A DNA stretch of 32,474 bases from a virus: positions 1-32,474 of the IMG/VR virus record IMGVR_UViG_3300047320_000066; one strand, 5' to 3'. How positions within the stretch are numbered: position 1 is the first letter of the stretch; each line of letters opens with the position of its first letter. The notes beneath the pieces are model-generated. The model was not told the origin of the DNA. It saw only the letters and a list, made by a program, of their open reading frames with translations, and made no database searches. Both the position numbers and the translations under genes were made by a program. Shown piece after piece: positions 1 through 8,300 of the stretch.

Positions 1-2
1 AC

Positions 3-221
3 AACTGCCACTGCTACGCGGAGCCTGTGTTCTCGCGCGAGCAGTACGACAGCTCGTCCGCGTACGAGCTGAACCGCCGGTACGAGGAGCTGTGGCCCAA
101 GGTCACACGCGGCCTGTCCGGCAAGGCGGCTGTGTCCGCCTGGCGCCGGTTCATCCGGCAGGAACAGAAGGCCGCAGCCCAGGAGGCTCGGCAATCCCCG
201 ACGAGCGTCCAGGAGGCGTGA
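3..221 (+). CDS. MuF-like minor head protein / capsid maturation protein, C-terminal end only
   Basis: The reading frame is open from the left edge, so only the last 72 residues are present. It begins with NCHCYAEPVF. A Cys-x-Cys group followed by a short hydrophobic strand is typical of the end of the SPP1 gp7 / Mu F-like domain, where it follows a conserved His (outside the window). The rest is a charged helical tail. Position supports the call: proteins of this type sit between portal and scaffold genes and are packaged inside the procapsid, sometimes fused to a protease. The stop overlaps a possible GTG of the scaffold frame, and the scaffold ribosome site (AGGAGG, 211-216) lies inside this gene. 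I cannot tell whether a protease domain is present, because the N-terminal part is missing. Confidence 0.6.
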   Translation, partial: NCHCYAEPVFSREQYDSSSAYELNRRYEELWPKVTRGLSGKAAVSAWRRFIRQEQKAAAQEARQSPTSVQEA

Positions 222-223
222 GA

Positions 224-745
224 GTGCCCGAGCAGGAAACCCCCAGCACCGAAGAGACCCCGAGCTCCGAGTCCGTCGAGACGCCCCCGGAGGGCAGCAC
301 CCCCGCGGGTGAGCAGACGACGGAGGAGAAGCCGGCCGAGGAGACCGTTCCCGCTGATGTGCTTCGCAAGGAGCTGACCAGCGCGAACGCCGAGGCTGCG
401 AACTACCGCACCAAGCTCCGTGAGACGGAAGCCAAGCTCTCCAGTGCCAAGACGCTGGAGGAGTTCGAGGCGGCCACCTCCGAGCTGCGCGGTCAGGTCG
501 AGGCGCTGGAGCGGACGATCCTGCTCAACGACGTGGCGCGCAAGTTCGAGCTCCCCGAGGCCCTGGCCAAGCGGCTGACGGGCACCACCGCGGAGGAGCT
601 GGAGGCGGACGCGAAGGAGCTTCAGAAGCTCGTCGCCCCGCAGAACGCGCCCGAGTCCCTTGCCGGCGGGCTGACGCCCGAGGACGGCGAGGACGACTTC
701 GACCCGGTCAAGGCCGCCCGCGCCGCACGTCGGCGCAGGTACTGA
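224..745 (+). CDS. Capsid scaffolding protein
   Basis: A 173-residue protein directly before the major capsid gene. The first ~45 residues are rich in Glu, Pro, Thr and Ser. A long, highly charged predicted coiled-coil helix follows (about residues 45-125), then an acidic stretch, and the protein ends in a basic tail (AARAARRRRY). An acidic coiled coil with a positively charged C-terminus is the usual build of siphovirus scaffolds, which guide coat assembly and then leave the procapsid. I chose the GTG at 224 because AGGAGG (211-216) lies seven bases upstream. A GTG at 218 overlaps the previous stop but is too close to the ribosome site. The function is inferred from composition and position, since scaffolds have little sequence conservation. 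Confidence 0.75.
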   Translation: MPEQETPSTEETPSSESVETPPEGSTPAGEQTTEEKPAEETVPADVLRKELTSANAEAANYRTKLRETEAKLSSAKTLEEFEAATSELRGQVEALERTILLNDVARKFELPEALAKRLTGTTAEELEADAKELQKLVAPQNAPESLAGGLTPEDGEDDFDPVKAARAARRRRY

Positions 746-758
746 CCTCATGCCTCGG

Positions 759-772
759 TGTGTAAGTTTCAC
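759..772 (+). promoter_or_regulatory. Stoperator-like motif 1 (scaffold-capsid gap)
   Basis: TGTGTAAGTTTCAC, a match to the window-wide consensus TGTGYAAGTTKSNC, in the 80-base gap between scaffold and major capsid genes and in the direction of transcription. No start codon depends on it, as the capsid gene has its own AAGGAG at 811-816. Confidence 0.7.
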
Positions 773-825
773 AGCTTTGCGCGCCGAGCCTCCCCCCTTT
801 CCTCAACCGCAAGGAGTTCAACTCA

Positions 826-1881
826 GTGGCCTACACCCCGCACGACGTCATCAAGCCCGAGCAGATCGCCGCGACCGCGGCGGTCGCCCTGGAGGAGGCG
901 CTGGTCATTCCCGCGATCTTCCAGCGCGAGGGCATCGACCAGTTCAAGGGCGCCAAGAACGACGCGATCAACGTCAAGGTCGAGGGCGTTCTGCCCTTCC
1001 GGTCCTACGGCTTCCGTAACGACCGGTCGACCGAGATCCAGTTCGACACCTACGCCGAGAAGACCGTCCAGGTCACCTTCGGCGGGGACATCTACTCGGC
1101 CGTCCAGCTCACCGACGAGCAGAACGAGTTCGACCTGGACGGCTGGGCCAAGCTCATGGCCAAGCAGACCGAGGCTGTCGGTCGCGGTCTGGAGTACCAG
1201 GCCGTCGACTACGTCCTCGACCAGAACTACGCCGTCACCCTCGGTGGTGCGGTCGCCGGCCGCGACTTCCGCAAGACGCTGATCCGCGCCCGCGACGTCC
1301 TGAACAAGTTCCGCATCCCGAAGGAGTCCCGGACCCTTCTGGTCGGTACCGACTGGGAGACCGCGCTTCTGGCCGACGAGAGCCTGAACCTGGCCTCCAA
1401 CGTCGGCGAGGCCGAGGCCGTCTCCGCTCTGCGCGAGGCCACCATCGGCCGGCGCTACGGCTTCAACATCGTCGTCTCCAACGAGCTGCCCGCGGACAAG
1501 GCCGTCGCCATGACGCAGTCCGCGTTCATCTTCGCGACCGGCGCCCCGTCCGTCCCGCAGTCCGTCCCCTTCGGCGCCTCCGCCTCACACAACGGCGTGG
1601 CCCTGCGCTGGATTCGCGACTACGACGCGACCCGCCTGGTCGACCGCTCCGTGGTCAACACCTACAAGGGCTTCCGCTCCGTCGAGGACATCCTCATCGG
1701 CCGCGACGCCACGTCCGGCCAGGCGTTCGTCTCGGAGTACGAGCACTTCGTCCGCGCGATCGAGCTCGACCTCGACGCCACCGCGGACGTCCTGCCCGAC
1801 CCGGACGGCCCGGACCTGAAGCAGAAGGAACTCGCCGCCATCACTGGCGTGAGCGCGAACGCTGACGGCCCGACTGTCTGA
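826..1881 (+). CDS. Major capsid protein (HK97-type fold)
   Basis: A 351-residue protein starting at GTG 826, ten bases after AAGGAG. It has no obvious cleaved delta domain, and a separate scaffold lies upstream. The N-terminal ~60 residues contain the pattern seen in many actinophage coat proteins (MAYTPHDVIKPEQ at the N-terminus, then PAIFQREGIDQFKG). The central part alternates beta-rich stretches with a long helix (about residues 105-135). The last ~35 residues are acidic and low in complexity and are probably variable. Genes on both sides (scaffold, then head-tail connector) make the assignment secure even though the fold is inferred. P22-coat-like and HK97-like are both possible subfamily labels. 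Confidence 0.85.
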   Translation: MAYTPHDVIKPEQIAATAAVALEEALVIPAIFQREGIDQFKGAKNDAINVKVEGVLPFRSYGFRNDRSTEIQFDTYAEKTVQVTFGGDIYSAVQLTDEQNEFDLDGWAKLMAKQTEAVGRGLEYQAVDYVLDQNYAVTLGGAVAGRDFRKTLIRARDVLNKFRIPKESRTLLVGTDWETALLADESLNLASNVGEAEAVSALREATIGRRYGFNIVVSNELPADKAVAMTQSAFIFATGAPSVPQSVPFGASASHNGVALRWIRDYDATRLVDRSVVNTYKGFRSVEDILIGRDATSGQAFVSEYEHFVRAIELDLDATADVLPDPDGPDLKQKELAAITGVSANADGPTV

Positions 1882-1905
1882 TCTGGCTGAGTGAGCGGGC
1901 GGGGG

Positions 1906-1919
1906 TGTGCAAGTTGCGC
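1906..1919 (+). promoter_or_regulatory. Stoperator-like motif 2 (capsid-connector gap)
   Basis: TGTGCAAGTTGCGC in the gap between major capsid and head-tail connector genes, in the direction of transcription. It starts 25 bases after the capsid stop and lies upstream of the AAGGAG (1943-1948) of the next gene. Confidence 0.7.
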
Positions 1920-1954
1920 ACCTCCGCCCCTCCTCGTGAGTGAAGGAGAACCAC

Positions 1955-2419
1955 TTGGCGGACTTCGCCACACTCGACGAGCTCAAGGCCCGCCTGGACT
2001 GGACGCTCGACGCTGACGAGGAGCGCATCGCTACCTCAGCTCTTGAGGACGCATCCGACCTGGCCCGCGGCTACGCAGGCCGCGACTGGGAGCCGTCCTC
2101 CACCGCTCCCCGCCTGATGAGGACGCTCGTCCTCAAGGCGTGCAAGCGGTACATGACCAACCCCTCGGGCTACACGCAGTCCCGAGCCGGCGACGAGACG
2201 CTGGGCTGGAACGACACCCAGGGCGAGAACGCCGGCACCGTCTACTTCACGCACGACGAGCAGAAGATGCTCGCCGAGCTGGGCGGTCGCCGGACCGGCC
2301 TGGTCTCCGCGGAGGTCACGGCCTGGAACGGCCGCATCCATCGCGGCCCCGGCTACGTCCCGGTGGCCGGAAGCTCGAAGCAGTTCCCCCTCTTCGCTGA
2401 CGAGGTGGAGCCCTGGTGA
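1955..2419 (+). CDS. Head-tail connector protein
   Basis: A 154-residue protein following the capsid gene, where the first connector ring protein normally lies. It is largely helical at the N-terminus (residues 1-65, DELKARLDWTLDADEERI), with a polar C-terminal part. This resembles the gp6/gp15-type connector family that docks on the portal. I chose TTG 1955 because AAGGAG (1943-1948) lies six bases upstream. GTG 1940 is in frame and would add five residues, but it starts inside the ribosome site region. The end overlaps the next start (GTGA at 2416). The family assignment rests on position and helix pattern. Confidence 0.65.
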   Translation: MADFATLDELKARLDWTLDADEERIATSALEDASDLARGYAGRDWEPSSTAPRLMRTLVLKACKRYMTNPSGYTQSRAGDETLGWNDTQGENAGTVYFTHDEQKMLAELGGRRTGLVSAEVTAWNGRIHRGPGYVPVAGSSKQFPLFADEVEPW

Positions 2420-2757
2420 GCTCGATGCAACGCAGACGCGGTGTGCTCGCGAAGGTCTGGAAGACCCACGTCCACCTCGACAACCGCGGCAACGAGGTCC
2501 AGGTCGCAGACGGCGACGGGCCGTACGAGGTCCGGTGCGCGCTCATCCCGCAGCGCAGCGCCAGGGCCGAGGTCCCCGGTCAGCAGCAGATCAACATCAC
2601 CCGCATGATCGTGGACGCCGACCTCGACGGCGTCACGCTGTGGTCCCGCGTGGAAGTGCTCGGCCAGGTCTGGGACGTCGTCTCGCCGCCGGCCTACCAC
2701 CACGGGGAGCGCAAGACGCGGCACTGGGCGCTCGACATCCGCGAGAGGCCGAGCTGA
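2416..2757 (+). CDS. Head-tail stopper / neck protein
   Basis: A 113-residue, beta-rich protein (for example VHLDNRGNEVQVAD and WSRVEVLGQVWDVVSPPAY) that overlaps its neighbours by one codon or less on both sides, so it is translationally coupled. Small beta-barrel proteins in the second place after the capsid are usually head-closure (stopper) proteins that seal the connector channel. No catalytic motif is visible. The C-terminal segment (HWALDIRERPS) resembles the last strand of such barrels. Confidence 0.5.
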   Translation: MSSMQRRRGVLAKVWKTHVHLDNRGNEVQVADGDGPYEVRCALIPQRSARAEVPGQQQINITRMIVDADLDGVTLWSRVEVLGQVWDVVSPPAYHHGERKTRHWALDIRERPS

Positions 2758-3194
2758 TGGCCTTCATCTACAAGGACACCCCGAAGGTCATCGCCCAACA
2801 CGAGGGCGTTCAGGCCGAGATCTGGGAGCGCACCTTCGAGATCGCCGTCCGTGCCGAGGAGTTGCTGAAGCAGCACCGCGCGGAGGGCATCGCAAGCATC
2901 GACATGGCCAAGGGCAACATCGACGCCTACGTGGTGCTCGAAGACAAGAACGCCACGAACAAGGGGACCGGCGCCAACTCCGCCCTTTCGATCGAGTACG
3001 GCCGCAACGCGTACCAAGTCGTGGTCGTGGACGACGCCGGCAAGGCCGTCACCACCTACGAGGTCGGCGCGATGGAGGGCCTGCACATCCTCGAAGAGGC
3101 GTCGCACCTGCCCAAGCGCGGAGGCCCGAAGGCCAGCGTCCCGAAGGTCGTCAAGGTCAAGGCCAAGAAGAAGCGCGGCGGGGGGCGAGGCTGA
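2757..3194 (+). CDS. Neck protein, DUF5403-like
   Basis: A 145-residue protein whose ATG (2757) overlaps the previous stop. The N-terminal half is helical. The middle has the arrangement SALSIEYGRNAY followed by GLHILEEASHLP, which resembles DUF5403 proteins of actinophages, where a small residue plus IEfG precedes GLHIL. This family always lies between the connector and the tail terminator and is thought to be an HK97 gp10-like neck component. The end is very basic (KVKAKKKRGGGRG), perhaps for contact with DNA in the channel. The family call is from memory of its conserved pattern. Confidence 0.6.
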   Translation: MAFIYKDTPKVIAQHEGVQAEIWERTFEIAVRAEELLKQHRAEGIASIDMAKGNIDAYVVLEDKNATNKGTGANSALSIEYGRNAYQVVVVDDAGKAVTTYEVGAMEGLHILEEASHLPKRGGPKASVPKVVKVKAKKKRGGGRG

Positions 3195-3691
3195 TGGCCG
3201 GCCTGCCCGCAGAGATCAAGGCGCTCGCTGAGCTCTCTCCCGTCGAAGACCTCATGCTCGCCGTCCTACGGGACGGCCTGCCTGGCATCGAGGTCAAGTC
3301 CCTGATCGCCAAGAACCAGGGGTTCCCCCTCGTCCTGGTCCGCCGCGACCCGTCCTTCGGGAACTGGGGCGGCGACACCCGATTCCTCGACGCTGCACGC
3401 GTCGCGATCCACACCTTCAGCCAGGACCCCAACGGCGACGAGGACGCAGCGATCCTCTCCGAGGCCGTACGCGTCGTCATCCGGGACGCCTGGCTGACAC
3501 AGAAGGTCGTCCCCGGCCGCGGTCACATCACGCGCGCCGACCTCTCTTCCGCTCCTCGACGGGTCACCGACTGGGCTACGGCCACCGGGCCCGTCCAGTA
3601 CGCGGACCTTCCGACTGGTGTCTGGCGCTACGAGGCGACCTACGACATCGAGATCCGCAAGCCGCGGACCCGCCCCTTCCCCCTTCAGTAA
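3194..3691 (+). CDS. Tail terminator protein
   Basis: A 165-residue protein translationally coupled to the gene before it (ATGA at 3194) and immediately before the major tail protein. It shows the alternating helix-strand pattern of lambda gpU-like terminators: an N-terminal helix, then IEVKSLIAKNQGFPLVLVRR, an acidic helical segment, and a final strand (YEATYDIEIRKP). Terminators cap the tail tube and join it to the neck. The role is inferred from position and the strand pattern. Confidence 0.6.
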   Translation: MAGLPAEIKALAELSPVEDLMLAVLRDGLPGIEVKSLIAKNQGFPLVLVRRDPSFGNWGGDTRFLDAARVAIHTFSQDPNGDEDAAILSEAVRVVIRDAWLTQKVVPGRGHITRADLSSAPRRVTDWATATGPVQYADLPTGVWRYEATYDIEIRKPRTRPFPLQ

Positions 3692-3703
3692 GGAGACTGC
3701 TTC

Positions 3704-4444
3704 GTGGCACTGAACGACAACGCCACTCTCGTCATCGGAAGCGGTAACTACCTGACCGCTCCGGTAGGTACCGACATCCCGGCCGACCTGCTCGTCCCGA
3801 CCTCCCCGTGGTCGAACGTCGGTCACACCAGCCTGGAGGACATCTTCTCGATCTCCTCCGAGGGTGGCGAGGCGACCGTCATCGGGTCGCTTCAGAACAA
3901 GAGCCTGCGCACCAAGTACTCGGCGCGTACCGAGACCATGGCCTTCACCCTTCAGCAGTTCGACGTGGACGGCCTGAAGCTCTACTACGGCTCGAACGCG
4001 CCGATCCTGACGGACGGTTCGGTCGGTGTCCCCTCGGACCCGACCCCGACCCAGGCCGCCTTCCTCGCGGTGTTCGTGGACGGCGAGAACGTCTTCGCGT
4101 TCTACGCGCCCAAGGCCGAGATCTACCGGGCCGACGACGTGTCCTTCGGTGACACCGAGTCCCTGGCCGGCCTGCCGCTCGGCGTCAAGCCGATGGCCTA
4201 CGGCGCCAACTCCTGGACCTACGCGATCACGCCGCTCGGCAGCGCTGTTGCCACGGGCGCGACCGCCGGTTCCCCCGGCTCGTTCACCCCGTCCGGCACC
4301 ACGGCCCCCGCCAACCTGGCGGCCCTGGCCGACGTCATCGCCACGCCGACCAGCGCGTGGACCACGGGTCAGCACGTCGTTCTCGGCGACGCCTCGAAGG
4401 CGTACTGGAACGGCACTGCGTGGGTTGCCGGCCAGGCTTCCTGA
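3704..4444 (+). CDS. Major tail tube protein
   Basis: A 246-residue protein starting at GTG 3704 after AAGGAG (3690-3695). Residues 1-180 have the beta-rich composition of siphovirus tube proteins (for example TKYSARTETMAFTLQQFDVD). A Gly/Ser/Thr/Pro linker (about 185-205) leads to a short extra C-terminal module ending in YWNGTAWVAG. Small C-terminal add-on domains that decorate the tube are common, and a similar WNGTAW string occurs in the S74 fibre of this phage (residues ~185-190), so the two may share a module. Its position between terminator and chaperones fits. Confidence 0.8.
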   Translation: MALNDNATLVIGSGNYLTAPVGTDIPADLLVPTSPWSNVGHTSLEDIFSISSEGGEATVIGSLQNKSLRTKYSARTETMAFTLQQFDVDGLKLYYGSNAPILTDGSVGVPSDPTPTQAAFLAVFVDGENVFAFYAPKAEIYRADDVSFGDTESLAGLPLGVKPMAYGANSWTYAITPLGSAVATGATAGSPGSFTPSGTTAPANLAALADVIATPTSAWTTGQHVVLGDASKAYWNGTAWVAGQAS

Positions 4445-4449
4445 CCCAG

Positions 4450-4463
4450 TGTGTAAGTTTCGC
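4450..4463 (+). promoter_or_regulatory. Stoperator-like motif 3 (after major tail gene)
   Basis: TGTGTAAGTTTCGC, beginning six bases after the major tail protein stop and upstream of the hairpins in the same gap. It is in the direction of transcription. Confidence 0.7.
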
Positions 4464-4488
4464 TCCCGCGGAACTCACCTTCTCCCCT

Positions 4489-4554
4489 GGCGTGCGAGTG
4501 GTGCGGACCTCCTCGCACGCCGGGGGCCCTTCGGGGCTCCCCTTCGAGGTCCGC
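4489..4554 (+). terminator. Strong nested RNA hairpins between tail tube and chaperone genes
   Basis: Three pairings are visible. GGCGTGCGAG (4489-4498) pairs perfectly with CTCGCACGCC (4512-4521), leaving a 13-base loop. A GC hairpin with a TTCG loop follows at about 4522-4541. GCGGACCTC (4503-4511), inside the first loop, is also complementary to GAGGTCCGC (4546-4554). There is no T run, so this may be an attenuator or processing site that lowers expression of the genes downstream of the very abundant tube protein, rather than a full terminator. Confidence 0.55.
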
Positions 4555-4594
4555 TTCCTGATCAACCATCACACTCTTGGAGGTCCGCAACCCC

Positions 4595-4936
4595 ATGGCC
4601 GTTTTCTCTCTCGACAACATCCGTGCCGCCGCCGAGGCCAAGTACGGCTCGACCGACATCGAGCTGGCTGACGGCTTCGTCGTCCGCCTGCTGAACCCGC
4701 TGCGCCTGTCGAAGGCCGCCCGCGCCGAGCTGCTGTCCATCCAGTCCAAGCTCGAAGGCGACGACGTCGACCAGGAGGCGGTGCTGTCCGAGGCCATCGC
4801 CCTGGTCGCCGAGAACGAGACCGCGGGCAAGCGGCTCCTCGACGAGGTGGGTAGCGACCTCGCCGTCCTGGCCCAGATCTTCGACGCCTACGGCAGCGGG
4901 ACCCAGGTGGGGGAAGCCTCGGCCTCGCAGAGCTGA
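4595..4936 (+). CDS. Tail assembly chaperone, short form (G-type)
   Basis: A 113-residue protein starting at ATG 4595, with GGAGG at 4579-4583 as ribosome site (spacing 11 bases, rather long). It corresponds to lambda gpG. It lies between the major tail and tape measure genes, is helical, and its 3' end carries a slippery run that allows a minority of ribosomes to make a longer G-T form. These chaperones bind the tape measure protein and tube subunits during tail assembly and are not in the virion. The N-terminus (VFSLDNIRAAAEAKYGSTDIEL) is typical of actinophage versions. Confidence 0.8.
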   Translation: MAVFSLDNIRAAAEAKYGSTDIELADGFVVRLLNPLRLSKAARAELLSIQSKLEGDDVDQEAVLSEAIALVAENETAGKRLLDEVGSDLAVLAQIFDAYGSGTQVGEASASQS

Positions 4937-5322
4937 TCGACTCGTACGGCGAGGGCATCTACCCCGACCTACTCTTTCACTTCGGTGTCGACCTGACCGA
5001 GGTGATCGCAGGCCGGGGGCCCTCGCCGGCACTGGTCAACCTGCTCGTGCAGAGGCTTCCCGACACCTCGCTCACCGTCGCCCTCGCGTCCGGCGGCCGT
5101 GAGCACTTCGGCTGGGGCATCGACCGCCACATGACCGCCGACATCTTCGACGCGCTCAACCAGAACACTCGCGCCACCGGCCAGTGGGGCAAGGGCAAGG
5201 CGCCCAAGTTCCAGCCGTGGCCACGTCCCAAGGCTCCCAAGAAGAAGGAGAGCCAGAAGGACAAGCCCGCTCGCCGCATCTCGGTGGCGGACATCTACAA
5301 GAAGTTCACCACCCGGAGGTAG
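4595..5322 (+). CDS. Tail assembly chaperone, frameshifted long form (G-T fusion)
   Basis: A -1 frameshift at the five-G run 4909-4913 (zero frame GTG GGG GAA) lets the ribosome leave the short form before its TGA at 4934-4936 and continue in a frame open to TAG 5320-5322. The predicted fusion is about 242 residues. The shifted frame reads LAELIDSYGEGIYPDLLFHF just after the slip, which matches the usual start of the T part. It ends in a Lys/Pro-rich tail (PRPKAPKKKESQKDK) before the tape measure gene. No good start codon with a ribosome site exists for the second frame alone. The exact slip base is inferred. Confidence 0.75.
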
Positions 5323-5326
5323 GCGT

Positions 5327-8300
5327 ATGCCCCAGGGCCAGGTAATCGGGCGCGTCAGCGTCCGCGTCCTGCCGAACACCGACGACTTCAAGAGGACTGC
5401 GCAGAACCAGCTCGACCGGATCGAGTCCAAGCTCGAAGTCAAGGTCCAGGTCATGCCGAACATGGCCGGGTTCGAGCGGCAGATGCTCGAAGAGATCAAC
5501 AAGATCAACCAGCGCAACCGGAACTCGGACGCGCGGAAGATCAAGCTCTACACCCGCATCGACACGAGCACCATGACCGGCGAGCTGGCCAAGGCGATCC
5601 GGAAGTACAACGACAAGGCGAAGTCTGGCTCCAAGGTCGAGCTCCAGACGGAGCTCGATGCCGGCGACGTCAAGCTGAAGATCAGCGACGAGTCGTTGCG
5701 CGACATGAGTAAGCAGCTCGACGACTGGCGGGACCGCAACAGCCCGCAGAAGATCAAGATCGAGCCGGACGTTGCAGCCTCCTCCAGCCTGGCGACCTCC
5801 GCCCGACTCGGGGTCCTGACCCGTCCGCGCACCGTCTCGATCATCCCGAAGCTGAACGAGGCCGCGCTCGCCAAGGTGGGCACGGCCCTGGCCATGCTGT
5901 CCGGCGCCCGCGTGCTGAAGAAGCTGTTCGGTGAGATCGGCGAGACCCTGATGAACCTGGACCGCAGCGTCCCGGTCATCGGCTCCCTGGCTGCGGCCAT
6001 CGCTGGCGTCGCCGGCTTCGCCCTGTCGGCCGCGAGCAACCTCTTCTCCCTGTCGGCGTCGCTGGCGCAGATCGGACCAACGGTCGCGCTCCTGCCCGGA
6101 CTCATGGGCGGCTTCGCGGTCGGCATCGGCGTCACGATCGCCGCGCTGAAGGACTTCAACAAGGTCATCCCCGAGGTCAAGCAGACCCTCTCCGGTCTCC
6201 AGGACACGATCAGCAAGAACTTCTGGGCCAAGGCCGAAGAGCCGATCCGGCACATGGTCGACGCACTACTCCCCGCCTTCCGTAAGGGAGTCGCGGACAC
6301 GGCTACCGAACTCGGCGGCTTCTTCGGGTCGTTCGCCAAGAACCTCGGTACCTCCCTCTCGCCGGCCATGGGCCAGATGTTCGACGACCTCTCGAAGTCG
6401 ATCAACATCGCGACCACCGGCACGGGTGCGTTCGCCGACATCATCGCGACCCTCGGCAAGGTCGGCACGTCCTACCTGCCGCAGCTCTCGCAGTGGTTCG
6501 TCAACCTGTCGAAGCAGTTCGCCGACTTCCTCAAGGCCAAGGGCGAGAACGGGATCAAGGCCGAGATCGACCAGGGCATCCAGGCCCTGAAGGATCTGGG
6601 CGGCGTCCTCTACAACGTCTACGGCATCTTGTCCGGTGTCGCGAAGGCGGCGACCGACGCGGGCGGTACGTCCCTCGGCTCCCTGAACGACGCGCTCGCG
6701 AGCATCCACAAGACGGTCGACTCTCCCGGCTTCCAGGCTGGCCTGGTCGACGTGTTCAACGCGGCGCACGTCGCCATGAACAACATCGCCGGCCGCTCCG
6801 GTCCGGCGGTCAAGAACCTGTTCACCGAGATCGGCAAGCTCGCGACGACGGTCCTGCCCCAGGCGGGCGAGATCATCGGCACGGCGTTCGGCGCCATCGC
6901 TGACGCGCTCGCGCAGCCGGCCGTGACGCAGGGCGTGAAGGATCTGTTCACCGGCCTCGACGGCGCGGTCCAGGCCCTCGCTCCCGCGCTGGCCCCGGTT
7001 GGCCAGGCGCTCGGCGCCATCCTCTCGGTGGTCGGCGCGGCGCTGCCGGTGTTCGCCCAGCTCGTCTCGGCAGCGATCATCCCGCTCGCGGGTGCGTTCT
7101 CGACGCTCGCCCCGCAGCTCACGCCGATCATCCAGCTCCTCGGCGGCGCGCTGACGCAGGCGTTCGAGACGCTGGCCCCGGTCATCGAGCAGATGGTCCC
7201 GGTCGTCGGGCAGATGCTCGGCGCCGCGTTCAGCTTCCTGTCGACGATCCTGCCTCCGATCGCTGCGATCTTCCAGCAGATCCTCCAGGCGGCCATGCCG
7301 CTGGCCTCCGCGTTCATGGATGCGCTGGCCCCGATCCTGCCGGTCCTCGCCGACGCGCTCGGTCAGGTCATGTCGGCGCTTCAGCCGCTGATCGAGACGG
7401 CACTGAAGATCATCTCAGCCGTCATCACGCCGCTCCTCCCCATGCTGAGCGAGGTCATCCAGTCGGTTCTCCCGCCCCTGGCGGACGCGGTCACACGCGT
7501 GGTCGAGGCGCTTCAGCCCTTCATCGAAGCGCTGCTCTCGGTCGTGAACTTCCTGATGCCGATCCTCGTACCGGTCATCCAGTTCATCGTCGAGCTACTG
7601 GCCGGCGCCCTGGTCGCCGCCATCAACGGCGTGGGCCTGGTCCTCGAAGGACTCAAGGAGTACTTCGTCGGAATCTGGGAGTACGTCTCCGGATGGTTCC
7701 AACTCTTCCTCGACCTCTTCACCGGCAACTGGGACCAGCTCGGCGCAGATCTCAAGCAGATCTGGGACGGCATCGTCGACATGCTGCACGGCGTCTGGGA
7801 CATCATCCTCGGCGCGCTGGAGTTCTTCTTCAACGTCGGCATCCTCGGCACCGCAGGCAAGGCCCTCAAGGGTCTGGGTGCGCTGTTCAAGGCTGGCTGG
7901 AAGGCCATCACCGATCTGTTCACGGGAGCCTTCGCGGCGATCCGTGGGTACATCGGCCTGTTCTTCACGGGGGCCAAGGGCCTGGCGCTGGACGGAATGA
8001 AGGCCATCGGGAAGTTCTTCTCGGACGGCTGGAAGTCCATCACCGGCTACGTCCGGGTGTTCTTCACGGGCGCCAAGCAGATCGTCCTCGACGGCCTGTC
8101 GTCCATGAAGCAGTTCTTCGTGGACGGCTGGAACTCGATCCGCACGACCGCGGTTTCCAAGTTCACCTCACTGGTGTCGACGGTCTCCGAGTGGATCGGC
8201 AAGGCAGTCGCCAAGGTGAAGGAGCTGCCCGGCAAGGCGAAGGCCGCGCTGAGCTCGCTCGGGTCGACGCTGAAGAACGCCGGTATTGAGCTCATCAAGG

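Noticed and set aside
3266-4375. 369-codon leftward open frame under the neck and tail tube genes
   Set aside because: Composition (Gly, Arg, Val repeats without hydrophobic core pattern) and full overlap with coupled rightward genes show that it is a shadow.
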